DNA of 64,000 nt from Lunularia cruciata (Eukaryota; Streptophyta; Marchantiopsida; Lunulariales; Lunulariaceae): contig OX419757.1 of the NCBI GenBank assembly GCA_948567375.1, positions 62,620,001 to 62,684,000 of the forward strand, given 5' to 3'. Of the stretch, positions 23,840-37,384 are shown one piece after another. The notes beneath the pieces were generated by a model. That model did no database searches. It worked only from the letters and a program-made list of their open reading frames with translations, and was not told where the DNA came from. A program made the translations under genes and the position numbers. How positions within the stretch are numbered: the stretch's first letter is position 1; each line of letters begins with the position of its first letter.

Positions 23840-26230
23840 TGAGAAATCTATCTTACCATATCTGTTAAGTCAAATGGTCTGCATTCAAACATTGAAAAAT
23901 TCAAAAAGCATTAGCTAATAATATTTATCTCCTATGGATTAATTTAGCTAGTACCCTCTCAATCTATATAGAGTAACTAAATGAGAAATTTATCCCACTA
24001 TATCTAAACATCCAAATTATATAAGTCTAATTATCTATGAAACATTCAAAGAAGTATCATCTAGTATGATTGTTCCCCTATAGATTACACTAGCAAATAG
24101 TTTGTAGAGCAATGATGTGAAATTTATCTGAATATATTTAAAATATCCAAATTATGTGAATCAAATTGTTTACACTAAAACATCTAAAGAAACATCACCT
24201 AGTATTATTACTCTCCTATAGATTGCACTAACCTGTCCTCATTGCTTTGCAAAGAGCACTGGCTAGTGTAATCTATAAATGATATTCACTATAAGTGATA
24301 ATTTGGCCTACTACATTTAAAATATCCAAGGATGTAAATCAAACAATCTATATACCATTTAAACATCAAAAGAAGCATCATATCACTTAGCATTTCTCAC
24401 TTGTTGCATACTCCAATATTTGGAGACTTTGGTCTTTGCTCTACTCGCTACCTATCCAAGAGGATGTGTAATCACCACTTCCAAAATTGTATTACATGTT
24501 AAATACATAACCATAATCAATTCAAGATGATTATGGTTATGTGATCATAATCTTAATCACTTGAACCATGTACAAATTTACTCTAACTCATATTGTTTGT
24601 AATGCATACTAATGCATTAATTGATACTTCCGAGTGAAGTATCAATTATCTCATGCCATTGCAAACACATAACTAGTATGATTCAAAATGCCTTAATGCA
24701 ATGTCTGAAAGTTTGAATCCAAGAGCTTACACCCTTGCTAGAGCAAGAGCAAAGACACACACTAATAATACAAGGAGTATATAGGTCAACTAGATGAAAG
24801 TTCATAAGCTATTGAAATTGTCAATCCATAAAGTAAGACTGTAAAACTTTGTTCAATCAAAATGCAAAGAGGCAAAAGATGGACAATAATATCATACCCA
24901 ACAGGAAAAACCATTTCTTGCAATCATATGAAGAAAGAAAAGGATCACTCCTCCACCTCAATCACATCTGACTCCAAGAAATAGCCTTTTAGTAACTACA
25001 AAATGGGAGAAAAGCAAAGATGCAAATAGTGCACAACTACCTAAAAAGACTACATATGTTATCTCCTCCACAGATTATGAGTATATTTCTCCACATGAAT
25101 TAGTAGAGATGTTTATGTATGTGCTAAGTATCCATCACACACATAAGTGTCACTAATCTAATAATATCTTTAAAGACTCCCATGAGTTTCCTACAAAGGC
25201 TCCCAAATAAGATAGGAAGGTTGGAGAAAGGAGAACCATGAAAGATAGATAGGTTGGTCAACAAGCAATATTGGAGGAGTATACCAAAAGCTATTAGCAA
25301 ATCTCTAGTAGAGGAAAGGTATCCACATACTAAGATATCCTCTATAAGTGTAGCTTCTAAAATGGGGGTCAAAATCCTTGGACCCTCCTCTCATTCTAAG
25401 AAATGCATAAGCTGTATGTAGATATAATATACCCCTTTGGAAGTTGCAAGTGAGGAGGAATATCTAAAGAATACTATGTCCTAGTACTTTCACAACTTGA
25501 TTCTCAAGCTTACAAAATGGAGCTTGGTAGTCAAATGATCAAAATCCTACATAATATGGTCTATAAGGCACATACTATATAACTTTTCATTACTGAAGGA
25601 AAGATACAACTTTGCATGATCAAAGTAGTAGAAAAAGAGCTAAAAAATGAATCATGCCAAAGAAAGATCCCTTTAACATATTTACTATAGTACATTAGTA
25701 GTTTGATTGAAAAGCTTCCACTCATGAGAAGTTTTACTAGTACTTATAAGAAGTTGTACTATTAATGAAGGGAAGAAAGAGAACAATAGAAGAATTGTAC
25801 AAATGGGTAAGACTTGCAAAAGATTCACTTTGTTATGTAAGCTCTCTTATATATTGATATGATTGGAACAGTATGAGAAGTTTTTTTAACATCCACTTAT
25901 AGGTCCATCCAATTTTGTGTGGATATGTAAGAGTGTTCTAATGCTAAGAAGTATAGCCTGACAATCTTTGAAGCTTCAGACTGATGCAAATTAAGTTGAT
26001 GCTAGAAATGATAACTATGCCAAAAGGTACTAGTTTGACTAATAAAGTGCAATAAGATCTCTTAATAACAATTAGTGGAATACCTTGTGTCCTTCTCCAT
26101 AGAAAAAAGTCAACTAGCACCTAGCATTTGATTACTTAACATAAAAACTTCCTCGCACTACTATTATAACCGTATAGAACAATTTTATAAACCACTCAAG
26201 GGATTGTCCATTGAAGTGAGTAGAGCGTAC
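23840..26230 (-). pseudogene. non-LTR retrotransposon copy E, highly decayed and AT-shifted
   Basis: Ordered islands on the minus strand match copies B-D: GAGAAAT-TATC...ATATC units, CTTGGAGA-like CATACTCCAATATTTGGAGAC near 24410, ATTGGAGGAGTATACCAAA near 25270, GAGCTTGGTAGTCAA near 25520, and ACATCCACTTATAGG near 25890. The tail-proximal ~140-bp segment is repeated three to four times (about 23843, 23983, 24118, 24300). No open frame survives. The copy lies tail-to-tail with copy A. Confidence 0.65.
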
Positions 26231-27389
26231 TCACTTCCATATCATATCCTCGTCAAACTAGATCATGTTTACATGGGATTCCCATATCATATTTTCTCAT
26301 AATAAAAAATTAATACATGATTATTCCATTTTTATTTGAAATTTTTATTAATGCATGATTATTTGTCAAAAGAGAGAAAAAATTTCTTCTTAATAAGGAA
26401 CGATACAAACATAGAATTATAACCAATGGAGAGGATGAAAAATAATACGAAATTCCCTTGTTTTCCATAAGCCTCGTACACCCAATCACGTTCCAAACAA
26501 GCAAAAGCACCATCTAAAGCGCTTCGACGTAGCTTTTATCTTCCGCCCTATCTATTCATTATGAGTTGTTCTACATATGGCAAAGTTCACTACTACAGTA
26601 GCTAGAGAAAAGTTGTGACAAGTTCAGTAGAAAAAGTGACATTTGAGCAGAGGTCTGCAGAGGAACTGGAAAGAAAAACATCAAAAGGATTTAAACCTTA
26701 GTATCCTACTGAGTGCATGGATTTTGTAAGTGGATGCGTAAAGGGCCAGATTGATGAAGGGAGAGACCACGACGTCCATACATCCATTAACTGCAGATGG
26801 GAGTGTCAATCATCTACTTACTTTTTCAGTTATCAGATTGTTGGAGAAAATGAGCTGACGCTCAATCCGGGAGGTTCGAGACATTTAGGATGAAAAACCT
26901 TAATATCACATTTTTTTAAATCTCTCAAGTTTTGGGTAGAATTCTGACCACTGGCCCGTCTGTCCACTACGCGTGTATTGTGGTATTATGTCAGATGGGA
27001 TCGGTTATGAGATAGTTCCTTTTAGAAAAATTTTAAAAGGTTGATTTTAGAGAATCTATAAGAAAAGGTTTAAGGTTCTAACATAAGCTATATTCCTAAA
27101 AAAAAATTGAGAAAAATTTGGAGGATAGGGCTTTTGATTTTTTGGAATTTAATATACATATCTTCTCTACATGAATTCAAATTAAAAAAAAATTCTGTAA
27201 TTTTATATTATATACAGGACATTGATTAGTTAATAATGAAAAGTCTCTTCCATATTACTTGTAAGAAGTGAACGAGAGAAATTTTTTTTCTAAAATATTG
27301 TAGAAAACACCATCAAAGCGGGAAGACATTTTATAAAGTCAAAAGAATGAACATCCCTCTTTGGTGGATCCCTCTACGATCAAAACATA
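26231..27389. other. AT-rich intergenic stretch, no gene seen
   Basis: Nothing recognisable. GGTTCGAGACATTT near 26873 resembles a tRNA B-box loosely, but no cloverleaf can be built around it. Confidence 0.55.
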
Positions 27390-27788
27390 TTAAAAGAAAA
27401 TTCCCAATAAGGCAGCAATGGGTTTTAGCCCTAACTGGATAATAGCAGATAGAGTTCCTTTGTTCAAAGAGCGATCCATGACGTTCAAAATAGAATCTGA
27501 AATGAGGTTGACTCTTCTTTTAACCCCAAAATATCTCGTGAGCTGGTCGAAAGAAATGCTTTCTTCAGAAACTGGGAACGTGATAAGGCCACACTCGCGA
27601 ACGTGGGCAAGTAGGTGACTAACAACGCCATGACAATATCCATAGGCCACACATGTACTAGTTGTACGCGCTCCGAGTATTATTGTCATAGTACCAAAGA
27701 TTCTTAAAGTGAGGAAGGGATCCGCTTTAAGTTTAACGATGCACGATTGAGAGATCGTGCATCGTGACCGTTGCTGGCTTGCATGCAT
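27390..27788 (-). CDS. unidentified 132-residue open frame in a GC-richer island
   Basis: ATG at 27788 on the minus strand, stop at 27390. The composition is GC-richer than the surrounding ~10 kb on each side. The C-terminal half has alternating hydrophobic and basic stretches (Y-F-G-V-K-R-R-V-N-L-I, then L-N-V-M-D-R-S, then L-G-L-K-P-I-A-A-L-L-G), with no motif I can assign. The frame starts in the middle of a hairpin-rich segment. It could be an exon or a fragment of a captured gene, or chance. Confidence 0.25.
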   Translation of the reverse strand: MHASQQRSRCTISQSCIVKLKADPFLTLRIFGTMTIILGARTTSTCVAYGYCHGVVSHLLAHVRECGLITFPVSEESISFDQLTRYFGVKRRVNLISDSILNVMDRSLNKGTLSAIIQLGLKPIAALLGIFF

Positions 27789-27846
27789 GGTAATCCGATA
27801 TGGTGTTTCTGAATTGAGGACAGGAGTACAGCTCCTGTCCTCAATT
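27736..27846. repeat. two perfect hairpins in tandem
   Basis: Hairpin 1: arms 27736-27747 (ACGATGCACGAT) and 27754-27765, loop of 6. Hairpin 2: arms 27812-27826 (AATTGAGGACAGGAG) and 27832-27846, loop of 5. Both stems are perfect. Weaker palindromes follow at about 27853-27882 and 27985-28004. Confidence 0.85.
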
Positions 27847-28045
27847 TATCGTCCGATTTCGAATTTGAGAATCCGAATCGGAGGGACCGGTGGACCTGGC
27901 AGGTAAAGTACGGTGTATGTGTACGGCCTGTTCTGTATGAGTGTATACTGCGTAAATATTTGTACGTTCTTAAATTATAGGTTTCAGCTCTCCCAATCGG
28001 GAGCAACAGAAAATGCTTCTGGATGTTGAAAGTCAAACTTTTCAA

Positions 28046-31000
28046 AAGTTAACATTTTCATTAATATATATTTACTCTTTAAGTATGACTTTATCTTGTA
28101 CATCAGAAATATATACGGTATTCGAGATTCAATCTTTTTCTGAAAAATAGGTAAAGGGCGAACGCGTAATAAAAGGAAGGATGGGAAGAAAAATATGGAT
28201 TATACATTTATAAAAAATTTATAATTATAAAATAAATACCATATCATGCATCCCATGTGCATTTGATGAGATATGGGTCCCCGATCCTCAAACTGGTTCT
28301 GTCCTCATTTCTCTATATCCATCATAGGACATGTATTTTACTTCTGAATATATATTACGACAACTATATCATATACATATAGTTACAAATCATTTTTTAC
28401 AAATCATGGATGTTTCATAGTTATGGAAAAATATATCATTATGCAGAATAATATTTTTACTCTTTTGATCTTAATCACTAAAATATATAATTCAAATCAC
28501 CTTAGATAACCTTGTAATTTCTTTCCTAAGATGTTAATTTGTGTAAAAAACACTTGAATTGATAAATTGAGTAATGAAACTTGAACATATACTATACTTT
28601 TACTATAATTTCAAACATTCTAGTTGAATAATATATCTTTTCTTACAATTTACTATTGAATAGATTACCTTTTATTTTATTTTATTATAAATATAAATTT
28701 TAAATTGGAGATATTATAAATAGCACTCTAACTAAGTTCATATTGGGAAAACATATGAAGGTCTTGATTTATGTATTAAACTCCTACTTCATGATAGTAA
28801 AAGATCTTTCAAAACTTGAAGTTGGAAGGTTTTTGGTTCTATATGATTATTAAAGTAACAGTTATTTTAAAGAAATAACTTATATTCTTAAAATAATAAA
28901 ATACAAGTTAATAAAGAGGATCTAAGAATGAAAATTGGTCTAGCTCAAAGAAAATTACTTGAGACTTAAAATCCTTGTATGATCAATTGATGTATAAGAG
29001 TAGTGATTTTATACTTGATTTAAGGAAAGGCCATTTCATTATTGATGATATAATTTTATTTTTTTATTTTCTTGCATATGAATTATTATAGTTTTTTCAA
29101 GAATTATCAATCCTTTTTTACTTCTAGAATAATAATTGAGTACTTCATTGAGTTAGTTCTTTGATATTTTACCTTAAAATTGAGTTACAATAATACATAT
29201 GATATCCTAAAGATGATAAGTGAATGACATGGCAAATTATCATTTTAAGAGGTAAAGAAAGGTTAACATATAATCATATACTAGATAACATGGATGTTTT
29301 ACAGTTAAAAAAATTAAAAAATCTAAATGCAATTTATAGTGAGTAAAGTCTTAGGAATATAAAGAATAAGCCATTCTTGCGACATATTATGCATTGAATG
29401 TATTGAGCCATCACTTCAATCAGGTGAGAGGTTATAGCAAGTCAGCTGTTTTTCCATGTAGAACATAGTTTCTTTGAGTTAGCCAAGAATAAGGTAAACA
29501 TAAGGGTCCAATCTTGCTTGCTAATATTTAGACAATCTTGCATCTTTTAATAGAGAATGCTAAATTACATAACCTATCTTTAATTACAAAGTTTAGTTAT
29601 TGAGTAGAATTTTTGTCAACATAGTGAAAGTTGACTTCTTAGGAACAACTTTCCAATATGGTGAATTTAATTCATGTATAATGAGATCATAAAAATGTAG
29701 AAAATAAAATTTATAAAGAACTTGGAATAGTTGTTTAAAAGAGGTCAAATAGAACATACTAGGTACTACACTTTTGATATGTGATATTACAGGAACTAGC
29801 TATAATAATTTAGTAAAAATCTTGATGTATATAAATTAATAAAACAGTTCAGAAGATACTCTCAAAAGCACCTCAAAACTATATTAAAAAGGAATCTTTT
29901 GAAACAAAAGATTCCTTTTAGGCAGCAGTAGTTAGAATGAGGCAAAAGCTCAGCCAACATAAATTCATCTTTGCTGGATGATACATGATCATTTTGATGA
30001 GATTGTAATGGATCATCATTCTTCTAAGATTTTGTTGGAGTAGGATAGTTCATAAAATTGATGTCAATGCAATTTTCTCAAGATTATAGGCTTTTCTTGC
30101 ACAAGTGAAATTTCTTTTTCCTTATGATGGTTGATCAAAACATGACATCCCTTTCAAACTCTCATCCATTACTTCTAAAGATTGGATAAGAGTATATAAA
30201 GTCAGTAATATGCATATTTATACCCATGTACTATTGATGTCATCCTAGAATGAACTTGCTTGAACATTATTAGATTTTATTGAGTAAGATAAAAAAAAAG
30301 AGTAGAGTCTTATATTTAGGATGCTTGGTATCTTTGGAAAATACATCACTTATTACAACACTAAATATAAAAGATAAATACATTAATGTAGTTGCTATTT
30401 AGCAAGCTATGAAGGAGAAGATACTAGAGTTTACCATTTGGAATAACCCAAATTGCAAAAAACAGTATCACTAAGTAGGAACTATCTCAAGTCATCTTCT
30501 TCTTCAATGTTCTTGGTGTTAAGTAGACATGGCTTGAGGTTTCATGCATTTTTTTTTGTTTGTGTGAAAGTTATCAAAGGCAAAAGACTTAAAATCTAAA
30601 ACTCTTGGGTCTTCTCTAAAAATTGTTGATTATCTTCTCAATTTTGGATTATCATCATTTTACCTTGTAGTTATTCAAGACCACAATGATCTGCAGGTGG
30701 ATGAATTAAGTAAGTAAATACATTGAACCTATATATTTTAAATAGTGTATGCATGTCAATTGGCTAAAGTCTACTTTGTTATTGTATTTTGACATCATGG
30801 TTTCTTTAAGGTTCTTGTACTAAATCATAATCCACATCTCACTGATAGGCCCATGATTTTGGATAATTGCCCATGTCCATTCCCATGGGATAATTGCCCA
30901 TGCCCATTGTCTTGCTATCTTTAAGCTTATAGTTGAATGAATTGAATGAGAAAATTGTAACTTTAAAGATATGCTTCACTCATATATGAATGTGAACCAC

Positions 31001-34000
31001 AAAAATTATTATAATCACTTCTAGATTTTTTCAATAACTCAAAGCAAGTAAGTACAAAATTATCTCCTTTTATTCCCCATTATGATCAAGACCTCTTAGT
31101 TGTTGATATCTTATTCATTCCTCCATCTTCCAATATTTCTAGTAATTCATACTTGTTTTCCACCTTACTTTTTCCTTAAGAAAAGCCAAAGCTGATCGAT
31201 TTATTATAAAAATTATCAAAAATTATGTAATGATACCCATTATTATTGATTATATTATAAATGTATGCTCACTTATGAGCACTTTTCCTTATCCCTTGAT
31301 TAGGATTAATTTGGTAAGTCTCTTGTCTATCTTAAAATGTTGTATCTCCTTTCTTATCAACTAGATCTACATTTCTAAATTGAAACCTTTCATTTCCAAA
31401 CCAACATCTTTTCTTGATAGAGTTCAAATTCTACCGTTTGCAATCATCATTTTTTCACAAGGATAATAAAATTGATTGGGTCCTTGCCAAAATTTATAGT
31501 TAAGAGTGGTTTTTCTCCATAATTATTTGTATGTTTACAAGGACTAAGCTTGAAAATTTAGCTAAAGCTAATTACTCCTCAAGAACTTTGTAGTCTATAT
31601 CTAAGTAAAAGTATTGAATGAGTTAGATAAGTAGATGCCAAAACTAAGTTTTATATCTTAGATTCAAGTCTTGAATTCATGTTACTCCAAAATGAGACAA
31701 AATCATATGTAGGATCATAACTAGAGTACTTGGTATCCATAGTAAGCATTTTTAGTACAATTAAAAAGCCTTTAATAAGAGATAATTTTAAAAAATGAAT
31801 TTTAAACTAAATTGATGAAGTCTTGGAATTTATTGTTTTGGCTAGAACCTTGACTTAAAATTGTACAAAAATAGAACAATAGAACAATGAAGTGTAATAT
31901 AGTCTAAAGTGATATATAAGAGAGAGGTTAGTTTTAGTTTCAATTTGGATCAAGTTTGGATTCTAGGGTTAGAATGGCACCCAAACTCTACCTTGGTAGC
32001 TTTGAGAGTGAATCCAAAGATATGATGTGGACTTCTAGATTAACATTGATGTTTTTACTTATCTTAGAACTCATGAGGGTCCAAGGTGCAATACCTTGAC
32101 CTTGATCTTTTTCTTAGTCTAAGTGCTAAGTTGTGGTGCTATTTTGACTACTTGTGATCTATGGGTCAACAATCTTAAGACTAGCAAAACATGAGCCAGA
32201 CTTAATTAAATTTCATGGATAGTTAAACCATCATATAAAGAGTTTGAACTACAAATAAAATATATCCCAAGTTTCAATGGACTTGCTCATATTATATTGT
32301 GTGTAAGCTATTAGGCCCAATCCGTTATCAAATAGGAATGGTTGAGGTTAAAGTTTAACTTAAGCCCAAATCAAATAAAGTTAGTGTTTATTAATGCTAT
32401 AATTTTAACATTGATTTTATTTTAAAAAAATAAAATTCAACATAATGTTATACTAAAGTTTAAAATATTGAATAAAAGCTTCCACTATGGTAAAGGGTCA
32501 ACATTCTATAAAGTAGGAGCATAATGTTGACAATGACTTTATCATCTTTATTATGCTCACAATGCATTCTAAGAGATCAAATTGGAGCATAAAATGAGAA
32601 TTTCGTTTGCAAAAAAGATGAATATATAAGATTATAATAATTTCCTATAATGGTTTAGTAAAATTTTGACATGGAAATTATTATAAAATATGAGAAGAAA
32701 ACTCAAAAGAAAACACCAAAAAAATTCCTAGGAAGTATTATAAAGAAATATTTAAAAGATACTTAGGAACCATCCTAAAGAATGAGTAAACTTGCTAAGA
32801 AGTAGCTTGCTAGAAAAAATTACCTAGGTTAAAAGTTAAAGGCTAACTTTGCTAAGAAGTAAGTATATACTCACTTCAAGCATAAATAACATGTGGTTTT
32901 GTTGTATTTTTGGCATTTGGAGTTCACTACTTTCAATTCTTGGCTATATCTTCTCTTCTATCTTCCTTACTTGTATGATCTTGATGAATAAGGAGTACAT
33001 ATCTACAAAATATAAAGTAAAGCAATAAAAAACAATATGAAGTAATAGTAGGTTTTGAAGTATAAGATATACACTTACAGTCCTCCACTTTTGGGCAATG
33101 CAAAAGATTAGAATCTTGATAAGAACAAAGTAAAAATTCATATATAAGCTCATTAATTATTACAAAACCAAGTAATTTGTAATTTCTAATATAGTAAAAG
33201 AAAATTTAGTAATAATTTAGTTGCTTAATAGGCCTAATAAGAGATGTAAATTAGAAAATAAGTTATAATTTTCATAACTTTGGCACATAGTGTTCAATAT
33301 AGATCTAAATCCTTGACCAAATAACTTATTATTTCTATTATATTAAAAAATTTCTTGCAAAAATATAGAATTTATAAAAAAGATGTTTTTGGAGATCCAT
33401 TTACTCTTGTAGAAAAAGGTTTGCGTACTTTATATAAACTCTTAACTTTCATCACTTCTCACCCTACCAACTCTCTTTTGAGTTTATAATATAATCTTAG
33501 GGAGGAAATTTTGAATGTCAAATTATTTTTCTTGATATTTAAAAGACATAAATTTTTGATTATTTCTTAACAAGTACCAAAATTAAAATTTAATGGACCT
33601 GGATAGATTATAGATGATTTATCTTTTATTACTTATTTGCAAGATCTATTTATAAGATGTTGGGCAATCTTTTTGTATCTTTACTTCTTTGTATTATGCC
33701 CTTACTTCCTTAAAAGAACAGTTTACATGCATAATGATAGCAAAAGCTTGCATTCAATAGGTTATTTTATGAGCACTATGTTGTACCAAACAAGCCCAAC
33801 ATTAGTAAGTTTAATACTAACTCATACTTGTTTATGTCTATATTTTCCTTCAAACTCAACACTTCTTTTTATCTATATTTTCCTTCAAAGTCAATACTTT
33901 TCTATGTTTACCTTTGGACCAAATACAAAAATATGAGCAAGTCAATGAAGAGTTGAGATATCAAATACTTTTTGTTTCAAGTCTTCATACAGTAGTTCCT

Positions 34001-36660
34001 ATATAGCACTTAATTTTCCATGAATGCAACTAAATCTAGCACATTTTGTACTATACATCATGGTTCCTGGTCCATGGATCATGGATCAATCAAAGTGGTG
34101 CCATAACTTAGCCCTTGGTTAAGGATACGATCCCAGTATCACACATAAAACCCTTATTATACCTTAGGTTAGTAGATAGCAAATAATACTAACCCCAACA
34201 TACACCTCGTATCCTTAAATAAACTTCTAGGGTTACCACGGTCAACTTTGGATCTTAAGCCAACCTAAGAGACACTCTCCCTTATATGCAGTTTGAACTA
34301 CCTTGGACTTTGTCCATTTTTAGTCTTGCAAAATAATACCAAAACTAACATAGTAAAACTTCAATTAAAGGTCTTTTATGTATGATTTTGACCTAAATTT
34401 GATTTTTTAAAGCTCTTTTCAAGGGCTTTCCAATGGTACCAAGAGCAATAAATTTGGATATCTGCTTCTCTAGTTATGGTTCCAAAGATATACAGGTTTC
34501 AGTTTTCTTAGTGTTGAGCACTTAAATTCCAATACTAAAACAAAAAAGACCTAATTTGGATTCCAAACAACATAGCTCCTTCCATAAGTGTGCTCATGTA
34601 GTGATCTTTGTCTTGTTGAAAGATTCTCATGAATTATTTTCAATTATAAAAAACTTAAACCAAATTCACACTTATTCCAAAAGATATCTCTAAATTTAAG
34701 GTCTACCTCAAGTATAAGAATACTTGAGGAGTTTCTCCTTGACCCATTGCACAAACTACCCTAACTCTTTACTTACTTAGGTGCCAAGGACACACTTGTT
34801 GTATATATATATCCAAGGTCTTGTTGGAATCTTCTTAATCACGGCTTTTGAATAAGGTAAAAGTCGCAGCACTTATATTCCAGTATATATATCCTCAACT
34901 ATATAGGGCTTTTTGCATTTGATTTTTCACTTGAGACATTTAAATTAAGTTGAATAGTGATATTCAAGCCTTCAAGTTCCACCCCTTCAGTGGTCTAGAT
35001 TCCAAGGGCCTTTGTTGGCACAAGTAAGATATGAAGATCATAAATTTTTGGTGCTTTACTCTCAACTTCCTCAGAGATATTTTTGTCAAAGATGCTACTA
35101 ATTCCCAATCAAAGATTTTCATCTTAATAAAAGAGAGTGCTTGTTGATCTATATGAATTCACTCAGTCCTCCATGTTATTACAAGTGGTATATTTAAGTC
35201 TTTTGTAACATACTTCTAGGGTTACTGATACTTTTAATCTTCAACACGAGCAGAAACATAATGACAACTTCCTTATGTGCTTCAGCGGCTTCAATTCGGT
35301 TTTCATTTTACATTCGGATTCCTAAGGGCTCTAGGATAGGAATCTATCACTTCCTCTATGGTAGAGCCATGTGGGTTGATGTAGTCAGCAAATTTTGAAT
35401 ATGTTGAAGTTTTAGGGTCAGTGGAGTATAATGTGTCTGTGAGAAACGAACACTAGAATATGACTTGTTCCCCGTAATTTTGCGAAACTATCTCAAGTTT
35501 ATTTTTTGCTCTGGTTAATGCTAATCAACCAGAGATGTCTGTTTTTCTGGATACTTAAAATCAATCAATCTCCTCCCAGTCATGTGACTCGGCTATAATG
35601 CCAACCCTACCAAGACACTGTAGGCAAATGTAGTGAGTAAATGTATAAGAACAAACTCTATGTTGTATCCGACGCAGGTAAAAGGCTATATGCAGTTTCC
35701 TGAAGCTCAAAGAACACAACAGCAAGATGAGGAGCTGTTGGGGTGATTTAGCTGGGGGGCTGGTAAGCAGTAGAGGAAGCTTCGTCCAAGGGTGTTGTAG
35801 ATGGAAGGCTTGAGGTTATGGTTGAAACACGAGGAGGAGGTCTAGGAGATTACATGTTCATATGGTTATTGTACTCAAGTTGCGCTGTCATCTCCTCCCC
35901 TTTTTTTTTGTTGAATCGAAACTGCAGCATGTTGAATCATGGATATTCCCCTGAAAATGTCACCAATATAAAACACCCCCACCTTCATGATATACGCTGA
36001 AATTTACCACGCTCCATATTAGAATCTTATCAATATCAGAACTTTTAAATGTGATCAAGTTTTGGTTTGTTTGCGTTAGAGCATATTTAGAGCATGAGCT
36101 GAGAATTGCAGCGTTCTGAAGCAGGAACTTGCTTGATCTATTCCTTTGTTGGAAGGCAATTGACATAAAAATTTCTTTGCTTGCATGGAGTGAATCTCTT
36201 GGTTAGTGATTCTGACTTTGAGTTTCCGTTTTGTGCATGGAACCAGCTATCTTTCTCGATCGAACGAAAAGAATTGCGGAACAAAGATATACTCTTCAAG
36301 GTTACAATTACCGCTAAACGAAAAATCGGGATTTTCTCTTCTCGTGTGGATTAATTAAACCTGTGTGAGCATTCTTAAGAATAAATTCTCACCTAAATAA
36401 TTCAATACTTAAAGGCAATTTATATATGAGTGTATAACATGTGTAAACAGCGAATTTATCAAATTTATCTGAAAATGATGTTCGTAAAATGATAACTAAG
36501 ATCGTCTTGAAACTGTTCTTTTGCTTCGATTCGTCCAATTTTGGTTCCTATTTCTCGTGCAAACTCCTGTTGGTGATTGCTTAATATATTTAGAGGAGAT
36601 GATTCATATCGACACCGATACCAGTTTCACTAGAGATCGTGTCTACTGGATATGATTACA
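28046..36660. other. long AT-rich intergenic stretch, no gene seen
   Basis: About 8.6 kb with no supportable coding region on either strand; open frames are short and of biased composition. A perfect 14-bp hairpin lies at 29887-29919, and a short tandem copy of GGATAATTGCCCATG at about 30861 and 30889. From 35300 the composition becomes slightly richer in GC, but still without a recognisable gene. It is probably old, mutated repeat DNA. Confidence 0.6.
29887..29919. repeat. perfect 14-bp hairpin
   Basis: Arms 29887-29900 (AAAAGGAATCTTTT) and 29906-29919 with loop GAAAC. Its geometry is close to the hairpin at 27812-27846 (15-bp stem, 5-base loop), though the sequence differs. Confidence 0.85.
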
Positions 36661-36669
36661 GTTTGAGAA

Positions 36670-36760
36670 AAGGCGACAGCGTACGGTAACAAGAAGGATG
36701 GGAATACATCTGAACAAGGATATAATATAAGAGGTAAAATGGCCTAAGTCACAATAATAT
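36670..36760 (-). repeat. isolated 3'-tail repeat, minus
   Basis: AGGCGACAGCGTACGG, then AACAAGAAGGATGGGAA, then AGAGGTAAAATGG: the reverse of the tail seen at non-LTR 3' ends. No element body is attached on the expected side. Confidence 0.6.
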
Positions 36761-36839
36761 CGGTGAGAGAAATCTGCATATGCGCCTAATATGATTACAG
36801 TTACATGATACTTAGTTCAGACAGTATATACCTGCCTTG

Positions 36840-37235
36840 TACCTTGAGGTGCTATCCGCAAAGCTCGCTCTGTTTCTTAGAGTGGTCAGTGTAATCTATA
36901 GGAGAATCATCACATTAAGGGATATTTTATAGCATGTTCTAATTGTTTGTGGATGGTATGATTTGCATAATTTAGATATTTTAGGTATAAGAAAGTAGAT
37001 TTCTTATATAAACTCTATTGGGGCTTAACTCTATTTTACCCTCTCTTTTTTTAGTTTCTTTTCTGTCCGGCTTGATTGATCTTCCCCTGCTTTGTTTTTT
37101 CTGCCCGGCTTGATTGATCTTCCCCTGCTTTGTTTTTTCTGCAAGGTCGCCCTTGGTTTTCTATTTCTTATGAACCTTGTAGGGCTTGATGGGGTCTTCC
37201 CATCCTCCGTTTCGTGTTGGCTACGCGGTCGCTTT
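36840..37235 (+). repeat. 3'-tail repeat with short upstream body, plus
   Basis: Begins in the tail-proximal body (GTGTAATCTATAGGAGAATC), runs through ATATTTTAGGTATAAGAAAG and TATTGGGGCTTAACTC to GGGCTTGATGGGGTCTTCCC and CTACGCGGTCGC. A ~38-bp unit with CCGGCTTGATTGATCTTCCC is duplicated in tandem at about 37064-37140. This looks like a 5'-truncated element with about 120 bp of body. Confidence 0.7.
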
Positions 37236-37384
37236 TTCTCTTTCTTATGATCCTGGGAGTCAGAAGCACTCAAACTTTTCGAGATGGTTTTGAACTCTGT
37301 TTGCTTCAATAAACGATTTTGAATATAAGTAATATGTATAATCTGGCTTGCATACTACTTGTATATATTAGTTAAGTGTTGTAT

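Noticed and set aside
22508-24400. CRISPR-like spaced repeats
   Set aside because: The repeats are few, long, divergent and without regular spacers; they are transposon internal duplications in a plant nuclear genome.
26860-26900. tRNA gene suggested by GGTTCGAGACA
   Set aside because: No acceptor stem, A box or anticodon arm can be placed around it.
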